Part shown: positions 14,012-24,545 of the stretch, one piece after another
How positions within the stretch are numbered: the stretch's first letter is position 1
How the letters are laid out: each line of letters begins with the position of its first letter
Source: Fistularia commersonii
Lineage: Eukaryota > Chordata > Actinopteri > Syngnathiformes > Fistulariidae
DNA length: 64,000 nucleotides
Direction of reading: 5' to 3'
Assembly: GCA_037954325.1 (NCBI GenBank)
Contig: JBBMNZ010000030.1
Span: 8,005,001-8,069,000 of the forward strand
The notes under the pieces: model-generated
Seen by the model: only the letters and a program-made list of their open reading frames with translations
The model's database searches: none
What the model was told of the DNA's origin: nothing
Program-made: the position numbers and the translations under genes

Positions 14012-14190
14012 TCATACATGCACTTGCGGGCACGGTGGGGTGCCGGCTCGAAAAGGTTACGTGTACAAGGGTCACCACTTCAGCGGAGCACAGGTCTATT
14101 TACAGTTACACTTTGAAGGTGTGTGTCGCTGACATTTCCAGTAATTTGAAAGAGGAAATGTCTTCTCTGTGGACTACAGACGATCAACCG

Positions 14191-14214
14191 GTGTGTGTGT
14201 GTGTGTGTGTGTGT
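14191..14214. repeat. (GT)12 close to the exon A acceptor
   Basis: A pure GT tract 160 bp upstream of the exon A start. Together with the CA tract at 13986 it could base-pair in the pre-mRNA. Confidence 0.96.
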
Positions 14215-14374
14215 GACCTCCTCCCCCTTGTCCCCAATCTGGTCAGAAATTATTTTGGTTTGATGTTTGTCTTTCAGCTGCTTTAAGCTCCGCCGTTCGG
14301 ATGCGTTGCTCTGAGCCGCTTCCGTGACCCCGCGTGTTTGTTTCTAACGTCGCCGCCTCTCTTGTCATTCCCAG

Positions 14375-14545
14375 CTGTCCTTCGCGGCAACAACGCCGGT
14401 CCTGGCGGACAAGAAAAAGTACCCGAACTTCTTCCGCACCGTCCCGTCGGACAACGCTGTGAACCCCGCCGTGGTCAAGTTCCTCAATTACTACAACTGG
14501 AGCCGCGTGGGGACCCTCACGCAAGACGTTCAGAGGTTCTCCGAG
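14375..14545 (+). CDS. gabbr2: GABA-B receptor subunit 2, exon A (ectodomain, human residues about 154-210)
   Basis: This 171-nt exon encodes 57 residues beginning LSFAATTPVLADKKKYP and ending TLTQDVQRFSE. It is flanked by an AG acceptor (14373-14374) and a GT donor (14546-14547), and both ends are phase 0. The match to human GABBR2 is near-continuous, with substitutions mainly in the helix after NAVNPA. GABBR2 pairs with GABBR1 to form the metabotropic GABA-B receptor. Its bilobed flytrap domain does not bind GABA but raises agonist affinity of the partner and reaches Gi/o proteins through its own membrane helices. The exon carries lobe-1 core and the segment entering lobe 2. The Asp of TQDVQ corresponds to human Asp204, which I recall as part of the lobe-2 heterodimer interface. 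Confidence 0.98.
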
Positions 14546-15284
14546 GTGAGAGCGCGCAAACATCCGGCAGAGCGAGCGGTCAATCAAAACATTTTCACCT
14601 TACAGTGAAACCAACACTTTGGGTTTGGGGATTGACGGTGCGTATTCATGCTGCAGTCGACGTCCACAAACACCACAGTGCTTCACGTCTGAGTTATTCC
14701 CACACAGTGAACCGTGTCTCGAACATATCATTGCCAGCGGGTTCTTATTGTCAGCGTTACTGTGGGAAATAATTCTCCAAGCCTGAGTTTGCCGCCATTG
14801 ATTCCATTTGAAGGTTGGTAGAGATAAAGATAAAGGGGCGGCATCAGGTCTCTGCAAAGACTGGCAGAACATATTTTAATGGTTAGAGCAGTTAAGTAAA
14901 TTCAAACTATTCTCTGCAAGGTGACAGGATCAGTACATTGTCACCCCCTTCAAATCTCCCGATGGATGTGCGTAAAAGAGTCTTAGATTTGAAGCCCAAA
15001 CCCGGGAACATAGCAGTTAGAAAAGGTATCCTTTCTCATGACAATGGATTTATTAAACTATAATATGTCTTCCTTCCTCAGTGAAATCTCAGATTGTTTT
15101 TGGGGGGATTTACAGCTCAAGAGTCATGTGAGTGGCTCCCTAAACACTTTTACATTTCATGTTTTTTATCACTTTTGTGCCTAAACCTCATTGTAAATCT
15201 CATGATCTGACATGTATTATACACTGCTTTACATTGGAATTCCATTCATCCTTTCACAAAACACACACACACACACAGCGATGG

Positions 15285-15450
15285 CAGCAGAGCCGCCATG
15301 CAAGGCGCTAACCAGGCCATCGGTAGCAACTCGGGCTTCAGTGTTTTGCTCAAGGACACTGTAACGTGCAAACAGGAGGAGCCCGGGATTGAACCCCCAA
15401 CCCTCCGATTGCAGGAATGCCTCTTGGACGTTAATTTTGAGGACAAATCC
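15285..15450 (+). mobile_element. Dispersed repeat family 2 copy
   Basis: It contains CAGTGTTTTGCTCAAGGACA followed by GGGATTGAACCCCCAACCCT. The same two blocks in the same order mark a common fish interspersed repeat, also seen at 16248-16470 and in part at 55840-55965. No coding content and no clear ends. Confidence 0.6.
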
Positions 15451-16089
15451 GTTGAACGGAGGAAAAAATTGAATGGGCACGGGCTCATCGCGAACTCTCC
15501 CCAGGATGCGGAAGTTAATCTGGATGCTCCGCTACGTCATCCCAGAAGTGGCTGCAAATTGGATTTAATACGGCGACTCTGCTCAGACCTGATACACGTT
15601 GTCGGTGGGAGGGTCGAACACGGAGGGAGACAAACAGATTTGGCGAGATGCGACGGCTCCGACGTAACATCACATCGGCAAACACACGGAAAGGCTGTGT
15701 TTAAAAAGGACACGTCAGATGTGCTGAAAGCAGTCATTTGAGAAACATATTGTGAGCCGTTGCCTCGAGGCCCTGGAAGAAAACAATCTGTTCAGCAGCT
15801 GGGGTTTGAAGTGGAGGTGTGCATGTGTGTGTGTGTGCGTGCGTGCATGTGTGTATGTGGAGGGGGTGGGGGGGAGTATAAAAAGTCTCACTGCAAATCT
15901 CGGAGAGCCCAAATCCCTTTATCTCTCGCTTCCTGAAAGCACCAAGGGGCTTAGGACAGGAGGATGACGGAAGGCCTGATTCAATCAACCTGCCATAAGA
16001 TTGGCCCCTAATCCCGATCTACAAATATAAACCCAACGCTTCCAGACGTCATTATTTGTAGAATCGTCTGTCAAGTTCACAGCAAGGCG

Positions 16090-16093
16090 TTTT

Positions 16094-16124
<31 letters not shown>

Positions 16125-16125
16125 G
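16090..16125. repeat. T14-G22 homopolymer junction
   Basis: Fourteen T (16090-16103) pass directly into twenty-two G (16104-16125). The G tract can form a G-quadruplex on the + strand. The exact length is prone to sequencing and assembly error. Confidence 0.9.
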
Positions 16126-16247
16126 CGTCCTGATACGGAAACATTTACCCTGTTTAGTTTCAAAGTACCAAATGTTCTCCAATAGAGTAGAAATATCAGA
16201 CACATTACAGCTCTACAGCTCACTGTGGAATAATTTTTATTTGAATT

Positions 16248-16470
16248 TATTATACTTTATTAATCCCTTGCGGGAAATTTCGTTCTCTGCATGCAGCCCA
16301 TCATGGATGAACCATGAGCAGTTGACATGCTGTCTAGCAGCAGCGAGGGGAGCAGTAAGGGGTTCGGTGTCTTGCTCAACAACACTTCAACACACGAGGA
16401 GATGGCGGGAATCAAATCGGAAATGTTCGGCTCCAGGAACGATCGCTGTGCCCGCCGTGCCATCCCAACC
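16248..16470 (+). mobile_element. Dispersed repeat family 2 copy
   Basis: It begins TACTTTATTAATCCCTTGCG with GGAAATTTCGTTCTCTGCAT directly after. It continues through AGCAGCAGCGAGGGGAGCAG, GGTGTCTTGCTCAACA and GGGAATCAAATCGGAA. It is longer and better ordered than the copy at 15285-15450, and noncoding. Confidence 0.65.
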
Positions 16471-16493
16471 CCGCGGAGATGATTTTAGATAAT

Positions 16494-16790
16494 AAATTCA
16501 TTTATTCTATATACCCTCTATCCTGCCGTCACGCTCACTGTGGAGGATGGTGTCCACAACACTAGGCAGGTTTCACCCTGGACTGGTCAGCAGTCAATCA
16601 CAGGGCCACATATAGAGACATGCAATTATTCTCTCCCTCATTCTTTATATAGATACAAACCTGTTCATGGTGTCATTCACATGTCATATGGAAACATGCA
16701 ACCATTCACTCTCATTCATCCTGACAATGATAGTGAGTCCACCGGCCACAACACGTGTGGACAAAGTGAAGCATGATTACTCAACCTCTG
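16494..16790 (-). mobile_element. Dispersed repeat family 1 copy, reverse orientation
   Basis: It contains TTCATTTATTCTATATACCC, TTTCACCCTGGACTGGTCAG, CACAGGGCCACATATAGAGA and two CATGCAA..CATTC units. The head is missing or too diverged to see. Confidence 0.8.
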
Positions 16791-17697
16791 TTGGCACTCA
16801 TGAGGACAATAATGTTCAATAGCGCCAGTTACAATCACCCTATCATGATCTCCTGCACATTGCTACATCATTTTTATTTCAGGATCACTCCACTGTTTCT
16901 TGTGGATGTGGCCCTGCGGGCCCCACCACATGACCTCTAGCTTCCCCCGGCCCCTCAGGGGCAGTTTATGACACCAAGTGCAAAGCGGCCGGGATGAGAG
17001 TCAGCAGCTCCTAGTCAGAGGCCAGGGAGTTACTGCCTCAAGTGATGGAGCACAATAATCCTCCGGTTTCATTCCTGAGTGACGGTGGGATGCAGCGTGC
17101 ACGCCGGCAGCTAAGCGGCCACTGTGCACTGTTACCCCCACATTCCTCCCAGGACGGCTGGGAATGCCCAGGGGCTGACATAGGTTTGCGCAGTGGGTGC
17201 CGAAGAGTCCCATTCTTTTTGGTACAGAGGTGTCTATTTACAACCTCTTCAATCATTGTCTTTTCTGAAGAAGACAATCCAAGAGGTCTAGGCTTACAAA
17301 TAACGCTTGAAAAAAGTGCGCAAAGCTGTGAAAGTGTTGTCATCTCTTCTTTTCCCTCTTTCACACACTCTGTCATACTCTCTCTCTCTCTCTCTTTCTC
17401 CTGCTGCTGTTTCCCAGCGAGCCTGCTCACAAGGTCAATGTTATGTAACACTTGTTAAGGACTCAGTCAGTGCCACACACCGCTCTCACACACACACACA
17501 CACACGCGTGTGCACACACGGTATAGTGTCCCCCTATGACTGTCACCTATAAGCTGAAGACAGCTCGTCACCTCTATTTATAATGCCGGTTAAAAAACAC
17601 ACACATCATTTTTATTGATGGACGCTGATGTTCCCTTAATCTGCGGTTAATTGTCGTGATGAGAATGAGCAGAGGCCAGGTTTTGAAGGTGTCTCTC

Positions 17698-17699
17698 CA

Positions 17700-17745
<46 letters not shown>
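17698..17745. repeat. (CA)n microsatellite
   Basis: About 24 CA units, almost uninterrupted. Confidence 0.97.
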
Positions 17746-17751
<6 letters not shown>

Positions 17752-18407
17752 TCCGACAGCAATCAACATTATTGCCAGACAGACAGGGCTCACCCAGGAG
17801 CACCACAGTGGGACAGCAGACCCGGGCGAGAGGAGGATTAAGAACCTGTCCTCTGCAGAAACCCTCGGACCACACGTGCGCACTTACGCCGTGTTTACCG
17901 CTCACTTCCCTTTCCAGCGTCCTCTTCCAGCCCAACTTCCAGTCGAATGTTAACCGTCGTGTTTTTGTTTCTCGACTCTTTAACTTCATGTGAAGTACCC
18001 GAGACAAAGCTGTTGGAGCGCGCACAACTGGCATTTCAAACGCAAGGGTGTAGGTGTGCGTGCACGTGTCTCAGACGGCCAGATGGACTGATAAAAAAAA
18101 GCACCTCGCAATGCTGACACTTATAAACGAGCGTTCGGGTGTTACGCCCGGCCACTCGCAACCGCATGAGGGCCTTATGCAGGAACGGTCCTGGAAACGA
18201 CGTGTGAACGATCTGACGTCAGAAAACCTCTAAGTCGCTACGGAGTTTGGATTCATGTTTATGTGGTAATTCTTTTCCATGTGGCTTGAGCTCAGCTGGA
18301 AAAACGGAGGCTCGGAGGAACTCACGCTCTGTGAAAGCACGTATAATCGTCCAGCGACGGGCGGGAGTGGCGAACGCTTGCCTTTCTCCGCAACTGCCTC
18401 ATGTCAA

Positions 18408-18422
18408 GGGGGGGGGGGGGGG
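18408..18422. repeat. G15 homopolymer
   Basis: An uninterrupted run of 15 G. The length may be unreliable in the assembly. Confidence 0.9.
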
Positions 18423-18699
18423 AGTGGACGCCGGTAAACACCCAAACATCTTTTTTTCTCAGTCAAACCCAGGTGCCCCCTTATTGCATTTCCTCCCACC
18501 TCAGCTGCTGACTGTAAGCAAAGAGGGTGAGGAGGAGTGTGAGCAGAGCCCCCCTGTCCTTCGCTGTGTGCCACTGGTGAAATCCACTTCCAAATAATAA
18601 TAACAGGCTCCTTAAAACCGAGCTTGAGCAGCGTTTTGACTCCACGCATGCAGCTGGTGACTTCGCTCTTTGTTATTAGACCAGTTGTCAAGCGGGAAG

Positions 18700-18950
18700 A
18701 GAGGGGGTTGGCGGCTTCTGCCTCACAGCAAAAGGATGCCCGGTTCCCTCCGGAGTCGCCACTTCCTGCTGCGTTTGCATGGCTTTCCTCAAAACACGCA
18801 TAAGACAGAATCATTGGAAACCCTGCATTTCCCAGATATTGCCCAGATGAACAAAAGAATGAATGGTTGGATGTTTCTATAGGAGGCCCTGTGATCGACT
18901 GGTGACCATCCAGTGTCATCCTGAGTGCAGAATAAACAGTATGAATTGAG
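18700..18950 (+). mobile_element. Dispersed repeat family 1 copy
   Basis: It shows the CTGCCTCACAGCAAAAGGAT head, GAATGAATGGTTGGATGTTT, then GGCCCTGTGATCGACTGGTG and ATAAACAGTATGAATTGAG at the tail. The segment between head and tail is shortened. Confidence 0.75.
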
Positions 18951-19304
18951 AAACATAATATTTATTTGGCTTCATTAATTGGAAAAGTAATTCAAAATGC
19001 AAGTCTGTATAGGCTGTATAACAAAGCCCCATTATATTTTGCTCTCAGGGCCTCGCTGCTGCAGAGGGACTGGGAAACAACCAAATTTTGCAGTACAGAG
19101 CAATATAAACTTTTTTTTAATATAGTTAACTAGACATTTTGTTGGAACGTGTCCTCTTTTGATCGGTGACCGGATAATTACAGGAGGGCTGGTCACGACT
19201 CAGTGCGGCGGCGTCATTTTAATACTGATGAGTTTGCACTAAACCAACTGCATGTTGGCTTTCGTTTTAATCAATGGTTATGGTTAACAGTGGGTAAGTC
19301 AGAA

Positions 19305-19330
19305 CGTGTGTGTGTGTGTGTGTGTGTGTG
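19305..19330. repeat. (GT)n microsatellite
   Basis: Thirteen GT units leading into a GCGTGCATGCGTG stretch that can adopt alternating purine-pyrimidine structure. Confidence 0.95.
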
Positions 19331-19475
19331 CGCGTGCATGCGTGTGCTGTACTGCAATTGGATTATTTTCCATTGGTGTTTTCTGCCTGGGGATTCCCCT
19401 GGCTGCCTCAGACAATGGGTGATGGATTTGTTACTCAGGAAAGCTAACACCACCATCACCACCCGTCCTCCCTGC

Positions 19476-19514
19476 ACACACACACACACACACACACACA
19501 AAAACACACACACA
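19476..19514. repeat. (CA)n microsatellite
   Basis: CA units with an AAAA interruption, about 150 bp after a GT tract. Confidence 0.95.
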
Positions 19515-20674
19515 CCCACCCCAGTCACACTCAGTCCAGCACTCATCCCTTTTCTCATTGCAGTGGGAAACAACAATACGACCAGGGGATTTCACGTTCT
19601 GCGTGAACTACTTAGGATGAGGGGCTCAATATTACAGTGTTTGCATGCGTTTCTGGGCGAAACTCCACATCTGGCTGCAATTGTCACACCCTTTTACACA
19701 CAAGGCATGGCAGCGATCCCCCCCGACGTTTTTAGTTCGGCATCGCAGAACCTTGTCCGGTGCCTTGTCCCGGCCTCGGCAGCAGTTGTTCCTCGAGAGC
19801 CAAAGGGGATTCCTATCGATTCCCTCTCAGCCCCCGCCGTGGTCTCCAAAGAGCTGGGAAGGTAGTTTAGATGACGTGTTTTTGCAAGACCAAGTGATAT
19901 TTGTTCAGCTTTAAGGGGAAAAAAAGGTATTTGGTAAAACAGGGGGTCGAAGGTTCAAGGTTGAAGACATCCATGAATTCCGGCGTAATTAAATGGCAGG
20001 AAGCAACAACAGAGTTCTTCGGGCTTGAAATGTAACTGTCATGTTCTGCGACGCCTTTTAAAAAGTTCCCCCCCAGTTCTCTTGTGTTGGAACCTGGATT
20101 TAGCTTGCCAGCGTTTACCCCTGTCACCGTGCACTCGCACTAAGTGCTGCGCCCTTCTTTCTGACGTTGCTGTAACTTTTTTTTTTTTGTTGCGACTATG
20201 GAAGGCTGTTGACAACCTGAAATCAAGCGCGTTCACACAGCCGTCCCGTTCCTGGAAGAACTGAGGTAATTGGATTTCAAGCTTCATGCGTGTGGAAGGT
20301 GACATCGCAAGTACAAACGAAGCCCAAGATAACAACCCTGTCCGTATGGCGACGCCTTTTTTTCCCCCTAACAAATACTTGCGAGAAATTAGGAGCTCGT
20401 ATCTTCAACCGGCGACGCCGTCTCGTTATCACCAAAGCTCTGAGGTCGACGTTTCTGCGGTTTCTGATCACTGATATGAAAAGATCCCATTCCCTCCCTT
20501 TCACGAATTTCCATAACTGGAACGTTTTCAGAGCGAGTGAGCATCGTTTATATGATAATCGAAGGACTTATTACCGGGTCAGTCACTGATGTGTATTTGA
20601 AGCTGCGTTAGAGAACGAAAATGGATACAAAAGAAACAAGCAATATGTCACTGGGAGCACACACATATACAAAC

Positions 20675-20697
20675 ACACACACACACACACACACACC
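20675..20697. repeat. (CA)n microsatellite
   Basis: About eleven CA units. Confidence 0.93.
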
Positions 20698-21074
20698 GTG
20701 CCCCCTAATGCTGTCCTCTCGGGTGGAAGTGGGTTGGTGTGAGGAGGTTGTAGCAGCCAGCCGCAGTAACGGGACATTTATGAAAGGCAGATTCAGAGAC
20801 AGTAGCTCTGACCCTCATCACCAAAACAGTCCTGCGAGATGATCCTCTAACCGGTGGGAGACATATTGACTAAATAAGGATGCCGACGGCATCTTACGGC
20901 AGCGGCCAGAATCCTACTGAGGCTAAATCGTTGCTTTCTAAATTATTATTATTTTATTTTTTCTGTCTCCTTCTTAGCTCAGCCTATATTTTTCCCGCTG
21001 TGACAAGTTGAAAATAACTGCTATGAAAATTGTCTTCTCTGAACTTGAAGCAACAGAACAGGGATGAGTCACAG

Positions 21075-21077
<3 letters not shown>

Positions 21078-21150
<73 letters not shown>
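21078..21150. repeat. Long (GT)n microsatellite
   Basis: A 73-bp GT tract with a single TTT interruption near 21121. It is followed by a short GA tract. Confidence 0.98.
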
Positions 21151-21631
21151 GAGAGAGAAAGAGAGTGAGCATGATAAAATCACATCAAACTCTTCATCGC
21201 AGTGGAGCACCTGCTCTATTCTCAGTGTCTTGTGAACCCATTACCCGCCATCCCTCTGAATCAAGGTATCAAGGTAGGCACATTACGCCTCCAGACACAT
21301 TACAATAATCCACATACCTTCTTTCCTTTTTTTGTTTTGTTTTTGTTTTTTTTTTTCGTCTGGTTTTGGATAACTAGGTCTATGCATGTCCCTGGTGACA
21401 AATTCCCGTTGAATACGGTGATGCTTATTTTTAGAAGAGTTCATTACACGTATCCTGAAAGATGACGATGGCCATCGTGGTCCTGTCGTCTCGAGCGGTT
21501 TGTGATTTGTCCGATGTGCTGCATGTCGGTGGTTTCAGACGGGGAATATCCTTATCCTCATAAACAAAGACACGTTACATGTACTTTGTAAATACCTTGA
21601 CCTCGGTCATAAGTGGATAGGTGCTCAATTC

Positions 21632-21896
<265 letters not shown>

Positions 21897-21939
21897 GGCG
21901 GGGACTCAGACCATGCGTCATTCCAATCGAAAGTTTGGC

Positions 21940-22130
21940 GATTCAATTTCGGGTGTCGTCCTGCAGACGTGCCGAAGTGTCCTCGGGCAACACGCTGAGC
22001 TCCAGGTTTCTTCCGAATGTTCCGTGTCAGGGCTTTGCACGGCAGCTTTGCTGCAGCAGTGTGTGAATGGGTGAATATGATAATGTGTGAAGCACTTTGA
22101 AACCACAGTGTATGAAGGAACTACATCAGT
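21940..22130 (+). mobile_element. Dispersed repeat family 3 copy
   Basis: It reads AGTGTCCTCGGGCAACACGC, then TTTGCACGGCAGCTTTGC, GTGTGTGAATGGGTGAATAT and GTGAAGCACTTTGAAACCAC. This is the familiar order of another common teleost interspersed repeat. It directly abuts the tetranucleotide block. Confidence 0.65.
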
Positions 22131-22148
22131 GGAGTCCATAATCTAAAC

Positions 22149-22633
22149 CAGGGGTGTCAAACTCAAATACACAGTGGGCCAAAATTCAAAACTGGGACAA
22201 AGTCGCGGGCCAACATTGATATCTATTGAAAAAAAAATCTTCCTCCAGATATAACAATGAACCTTTTCATATGGACCCAAAGAAGTTTTGCTTAAAAGAT
22301 AAATATGGAAGAAGCAAAGCTTAATACTATGCAATATATAACTTAATATTGCACACATGCAAAATCCTGTTTTCTGCCTAAGAAGCAGGATGCCAGTATT
22401 AGCATAAGGTCACTATGACTACTGTACACAGAGGAGAGGGTGTTTATGGGTCCCGTTGTGATTTTTGTGCCAAAACACCTGCAGAAAATTCAGGGATTTG
22501 TAGAATTAGCGGTACATGCACTCAAGACTATACCGGCAGGCCAGCTCTAATAGGCCTTGGTATGACTTTGCGGGCCAAATATAATTAAAGTCTGGGGCAA
22601 ATTTGGCCCGCAGGTCAGAGTTTGACGCCTAGG
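22149..22633. mobile_element. hAT-type non-autonomous DNA transposon
   Basis: The left end is CAGGGGTGTCAAACTCAAAT. The right end contains TTTGGCCCGCAGGTCAGAG followed by TTTGACGCCTAGG. These form diverged terminal inverted repeats of the well-known GTGTCAAACTC hAT group. The 8 bp before the element (ATCTAAAC, 22141-22148) match the 8 bp after (ATCTAAGC, 22634-22641) at seven positions, as expected for an aged target duplication. The interior is AT-rich and has no transposase frame. Confidence 0.8.
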
Positions 22634-23379
22634 ATCTAAGCTATACGAGGAAATTCTTTTCAACATAGAGGTTGAATGGAAAACTTAAAATAAAAGGATT
22701 TAAAGAAAAAGATGAAGAGTTTCAATCTGCAAAGTTAGAATGAAGACTTTTTCAGTTCAGTAGGGGTTGGATTTAGAACAGGGGACCTTTAGTAGCTTGA
22801 AATAGAAATGGTGACATCAAAGATTCACTTCACGGCGTCCAAAGCGGCGTCCAAAACGGCGTCCATCTACCTGACCTCCCTGATTCAGCCCCGCCGGCCC
22901 GCCGTGCTTTGCCAACGAGGGCTGCCCAGGCCTGGCACTTTCACCAGGAACGGCACTGAGTCACGGGTCAGGCTCGCTCCTCCCGCGGCGGGCCACGTTA
23001 CGAAACTCTGTCCGCTCCACCGCACCGCTGTCAGTCTTTAGGAGGCAAATTCATTTTTGGTTCCGGTTTACTTGCCTCCACGCAACATCTGCAAACATTT
23101 CATTTCAGCTTGTAATGTCGACAAAAGGTGCTCACTGAATTCTAATTAATGCTCATTCATGTTTGGAGTTCTCAATAAATGGAGCCGCATTCTGTAAAAA
23201 TCTATTTCTGAGGATTCTTTGTAATAGTATTTGGGGACATTTATTTCAGCAACACGAAAAAAATGAACAAGATCCCAATCATGGCATCAATTTGCCATAA
23301 AGCCTTCAAAGCTCTAAATGTGAATCACCACTTCTGTTTACCTGTTTCCTCTTTTCCCCGCTCCCTCCCTCGTTCTCAG

Positions 23380-23481
23380 GTGAGGAACGACCTGACCAAC
23401 GAGCTGGAGAAGGCCGATATCCAGATCGCAGACACCGAGAGCTTCTCCAACGACCCCTGCGTCAACGTCAAAAAATTGAAG
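23380..23481 (+). CDS. gabbr2: GABA-B receptor subunit 2, exon B (human residues about 211-244)
   Basis: This 102-nt exon encodes 34 residues, from VRNDLTNELEKADIQIADTE to the end SVKKLK-like (here NVKKLK). It is bounded by CTCAG and GTACGAG, with phase 0 at both ends. The length equals the human exon-equivalent. The Cys in SFSNDPC corresponds to human Cys237, which pairs with Cys266 in the family. The Asn of VRND (213) and the first Ser of SFSND region (233) correspond to residues I recall at the lobe-2 contact with GABBR1. Substitutions cluster in the middle (ELEKADIQ), an exposed helix. Its symmetric phase means skipping would remove 34 residues without a frameshift. Confidence 0.98.
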
Positions 23482-23708
23482 GTACGAGATCTTTAGCATA
23501 TTTACGCATAATAAATCTTAAATTAGGCAGATTAACTGAATTGACTAAGTCAGTTTGAGTCATTCTGCACACTGGATGAAACAGTCTGGTGTTTTGTGAT
23601 ACTTTATTAGCAAAGCATGAATGGAACTTGCCGTCAAATATAGTAAAATAGCTGTTTTCGTAATTAAAGGAAGCTCGTCATCGTTCACCGAGCAGTAGTA
23701 GACATATA

Positions 23709-23870
23709 GAGGGTGCCACAGTGGTCAGCGCTTCCACTTCACAGTTTCTGGTTTAATTCCTTCAATGGAGAACGTAAATTTCCCAGTGAATGTGAATGGG
23801 AGTGAATGGGAGTGAATGTTTGTATTTCTCTACATGATGAGTGAGTAAATGGTAGTATGGTAGTCTATAT
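23709..23870 (+). mobile_element. Dispersed repeat family 1 copy, left part of an interrupted copy
   Basis: The head GTGCCACAGTGGTCAGCGC with CACTTCACAG is followed by GTGAATGGGAGTGAATG units. The copy is cut at 23870 by a hAT insertion and resumes at 24351. Confidence 0.75.
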
Positions 23871-24350
23871 TGGTGGTCCCCAACATTTTTATTGCCTTGG
23901 ACTGGTCAACGCTCGACAATTTTACCGTGGACCGGGATGGTACAAGTAGATAGTTTATATTGCAAATATAACAGTAAATGTGAATCCTCTGTGTACTCGT
24001 ATGCGATAAAGCCATATTTTAAGTAGATCTCCTGGAATTGTGTGTTAAAAGCTTTCTTTTTCTTGGAAGTTGTGGGCTCTTCTTCTGTCTCTTCTCTGGG
24101 CCTTTTCCCCTTTAAAAGGAAACTTTCCAAAGACGTCTGGTTTTTACTGATTTTGCTAGCTTGCGGGTTAGATTTTCGCCATTCAAGTGACCGAGATATA
24201 AGCTTGAGAATCTGGTAATTTTTCCACATAAAGATTGTTCAGACACAGATTATAAATACAACGGAAATAATTAATTCTTTCTTGGGCAGCCCGGTACCAA
24301 TTGATCCATGGACCGGTACCGGCCCGCGGCCCGGAGGTTGGGGACTACTG
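23871..24350 (-). mobile_element. hAT-type element inserted in the dispersed repeat, with 8-bp target duplication
   Basis: The left end TGGTGGTCCCCAAC and right end GTTGGGGACTACTG are near-perfect terminal inverted repeats. The 8-mer GTCTATAT occurs directly before (23863-23870) and after (24351-24358), an exact target duplication of the size that defines hAT elements. The flanking sequence continues one dispersed repeat across the insertion. The interior keeps a transposase N-terminal remnant on the minus strand. At 480 bp it is a deletion derivative and cannot move by itself. Confidence 0.92.
23906..24229 (-). pseudogene. hAT transposase N-terminal remnant (ZBED5/SCAND3-like)
   Basis: A 107-codon frame on the minus strand contains LESFLLKGKRPREE, an acidic/lysine stretch and QEIYLKYGFIAYEYTEDSHL. 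This order (a SFL motif, a basic charged linker, then a YLKYGF block) is typical of the start of hAT transposases related to ZBED5, SCAND3 and GTF2IRD2. The zinc finger, catalytic core and dimerisation region are absent. The frame lies entirely inside the hAT element, so it is a transposon remnant rather than a host gene. Confidence 0.75.
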
Positions 24351-24545
24351 GTCTATATGACTTGTGAATGAGATTGTGAATGTTGTTTGTCTCTATGTGA
24401 CATTTGAATGAGAGGATGAATGGTTGTGTGACTCGGTGGCCCTGTGGTGGACTGGCGACCAGTCCAGGGTGAACCCCCACCTCTTGCCCAATGACAGCTG
24501 GGATAGGCTCCGCCCCCTCCCTGTGACTCTGAATACATAAGTGCT
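24351..24545 (+). mobile_element. Dispersed repeat family 1 copy, right part
   Basis: It resumes with GTCTATATGACTTGTGAATG. It continues through GAATGGTTGTGTGACTCGGT, GGACTGGCGACCAGTCCAGG, CAATGACAGCTGGGATAGGC and GACTCTGAATACATAAG. This is one of the best-preserved 3' halves in the window. Confidence 0.85.

Larger units (their letters stand above)
1..14374 (+). other. gabbr2: gabbr2 intron upstream of the first visible exon (5' end outside window)
   Basis: This stretch precedes exon A and ends with a normal acceptor (pyrimidine-rich tract, then CAG at 14372-14374). I looked for the expected preceding coding exon, which in human GABBR2 carries the GGVCPSVT region, and did not find it. The upstream exons are therefore inferred to lie outside the window. 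The open frames here are short, overlap on both strands and match nothing I know. The contents are microsatellites, copies of a dispersed repeat and retrotransposon-like tails, listed separately. Roughly 1-2300, 6130-8500 and 11970-13630 show no structure I can name. Confidence 0.85.

Noticed and set aside
18404..18919. 171-codon minus strand frame with DGHQSITGPPIETSNH
   Set aside because: It is the antisense translation of a family-1 dispersed repeat. Similar peptides arise from each reversed copy.
19203..19865. 220-codon + strand open frame, the longest in the window
   Set aside because: It runs through a GT and a CA microsatellite, has no recognisable domain and lies in a gabbr2 intron. 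Repeats lower the stop-codon frequency.
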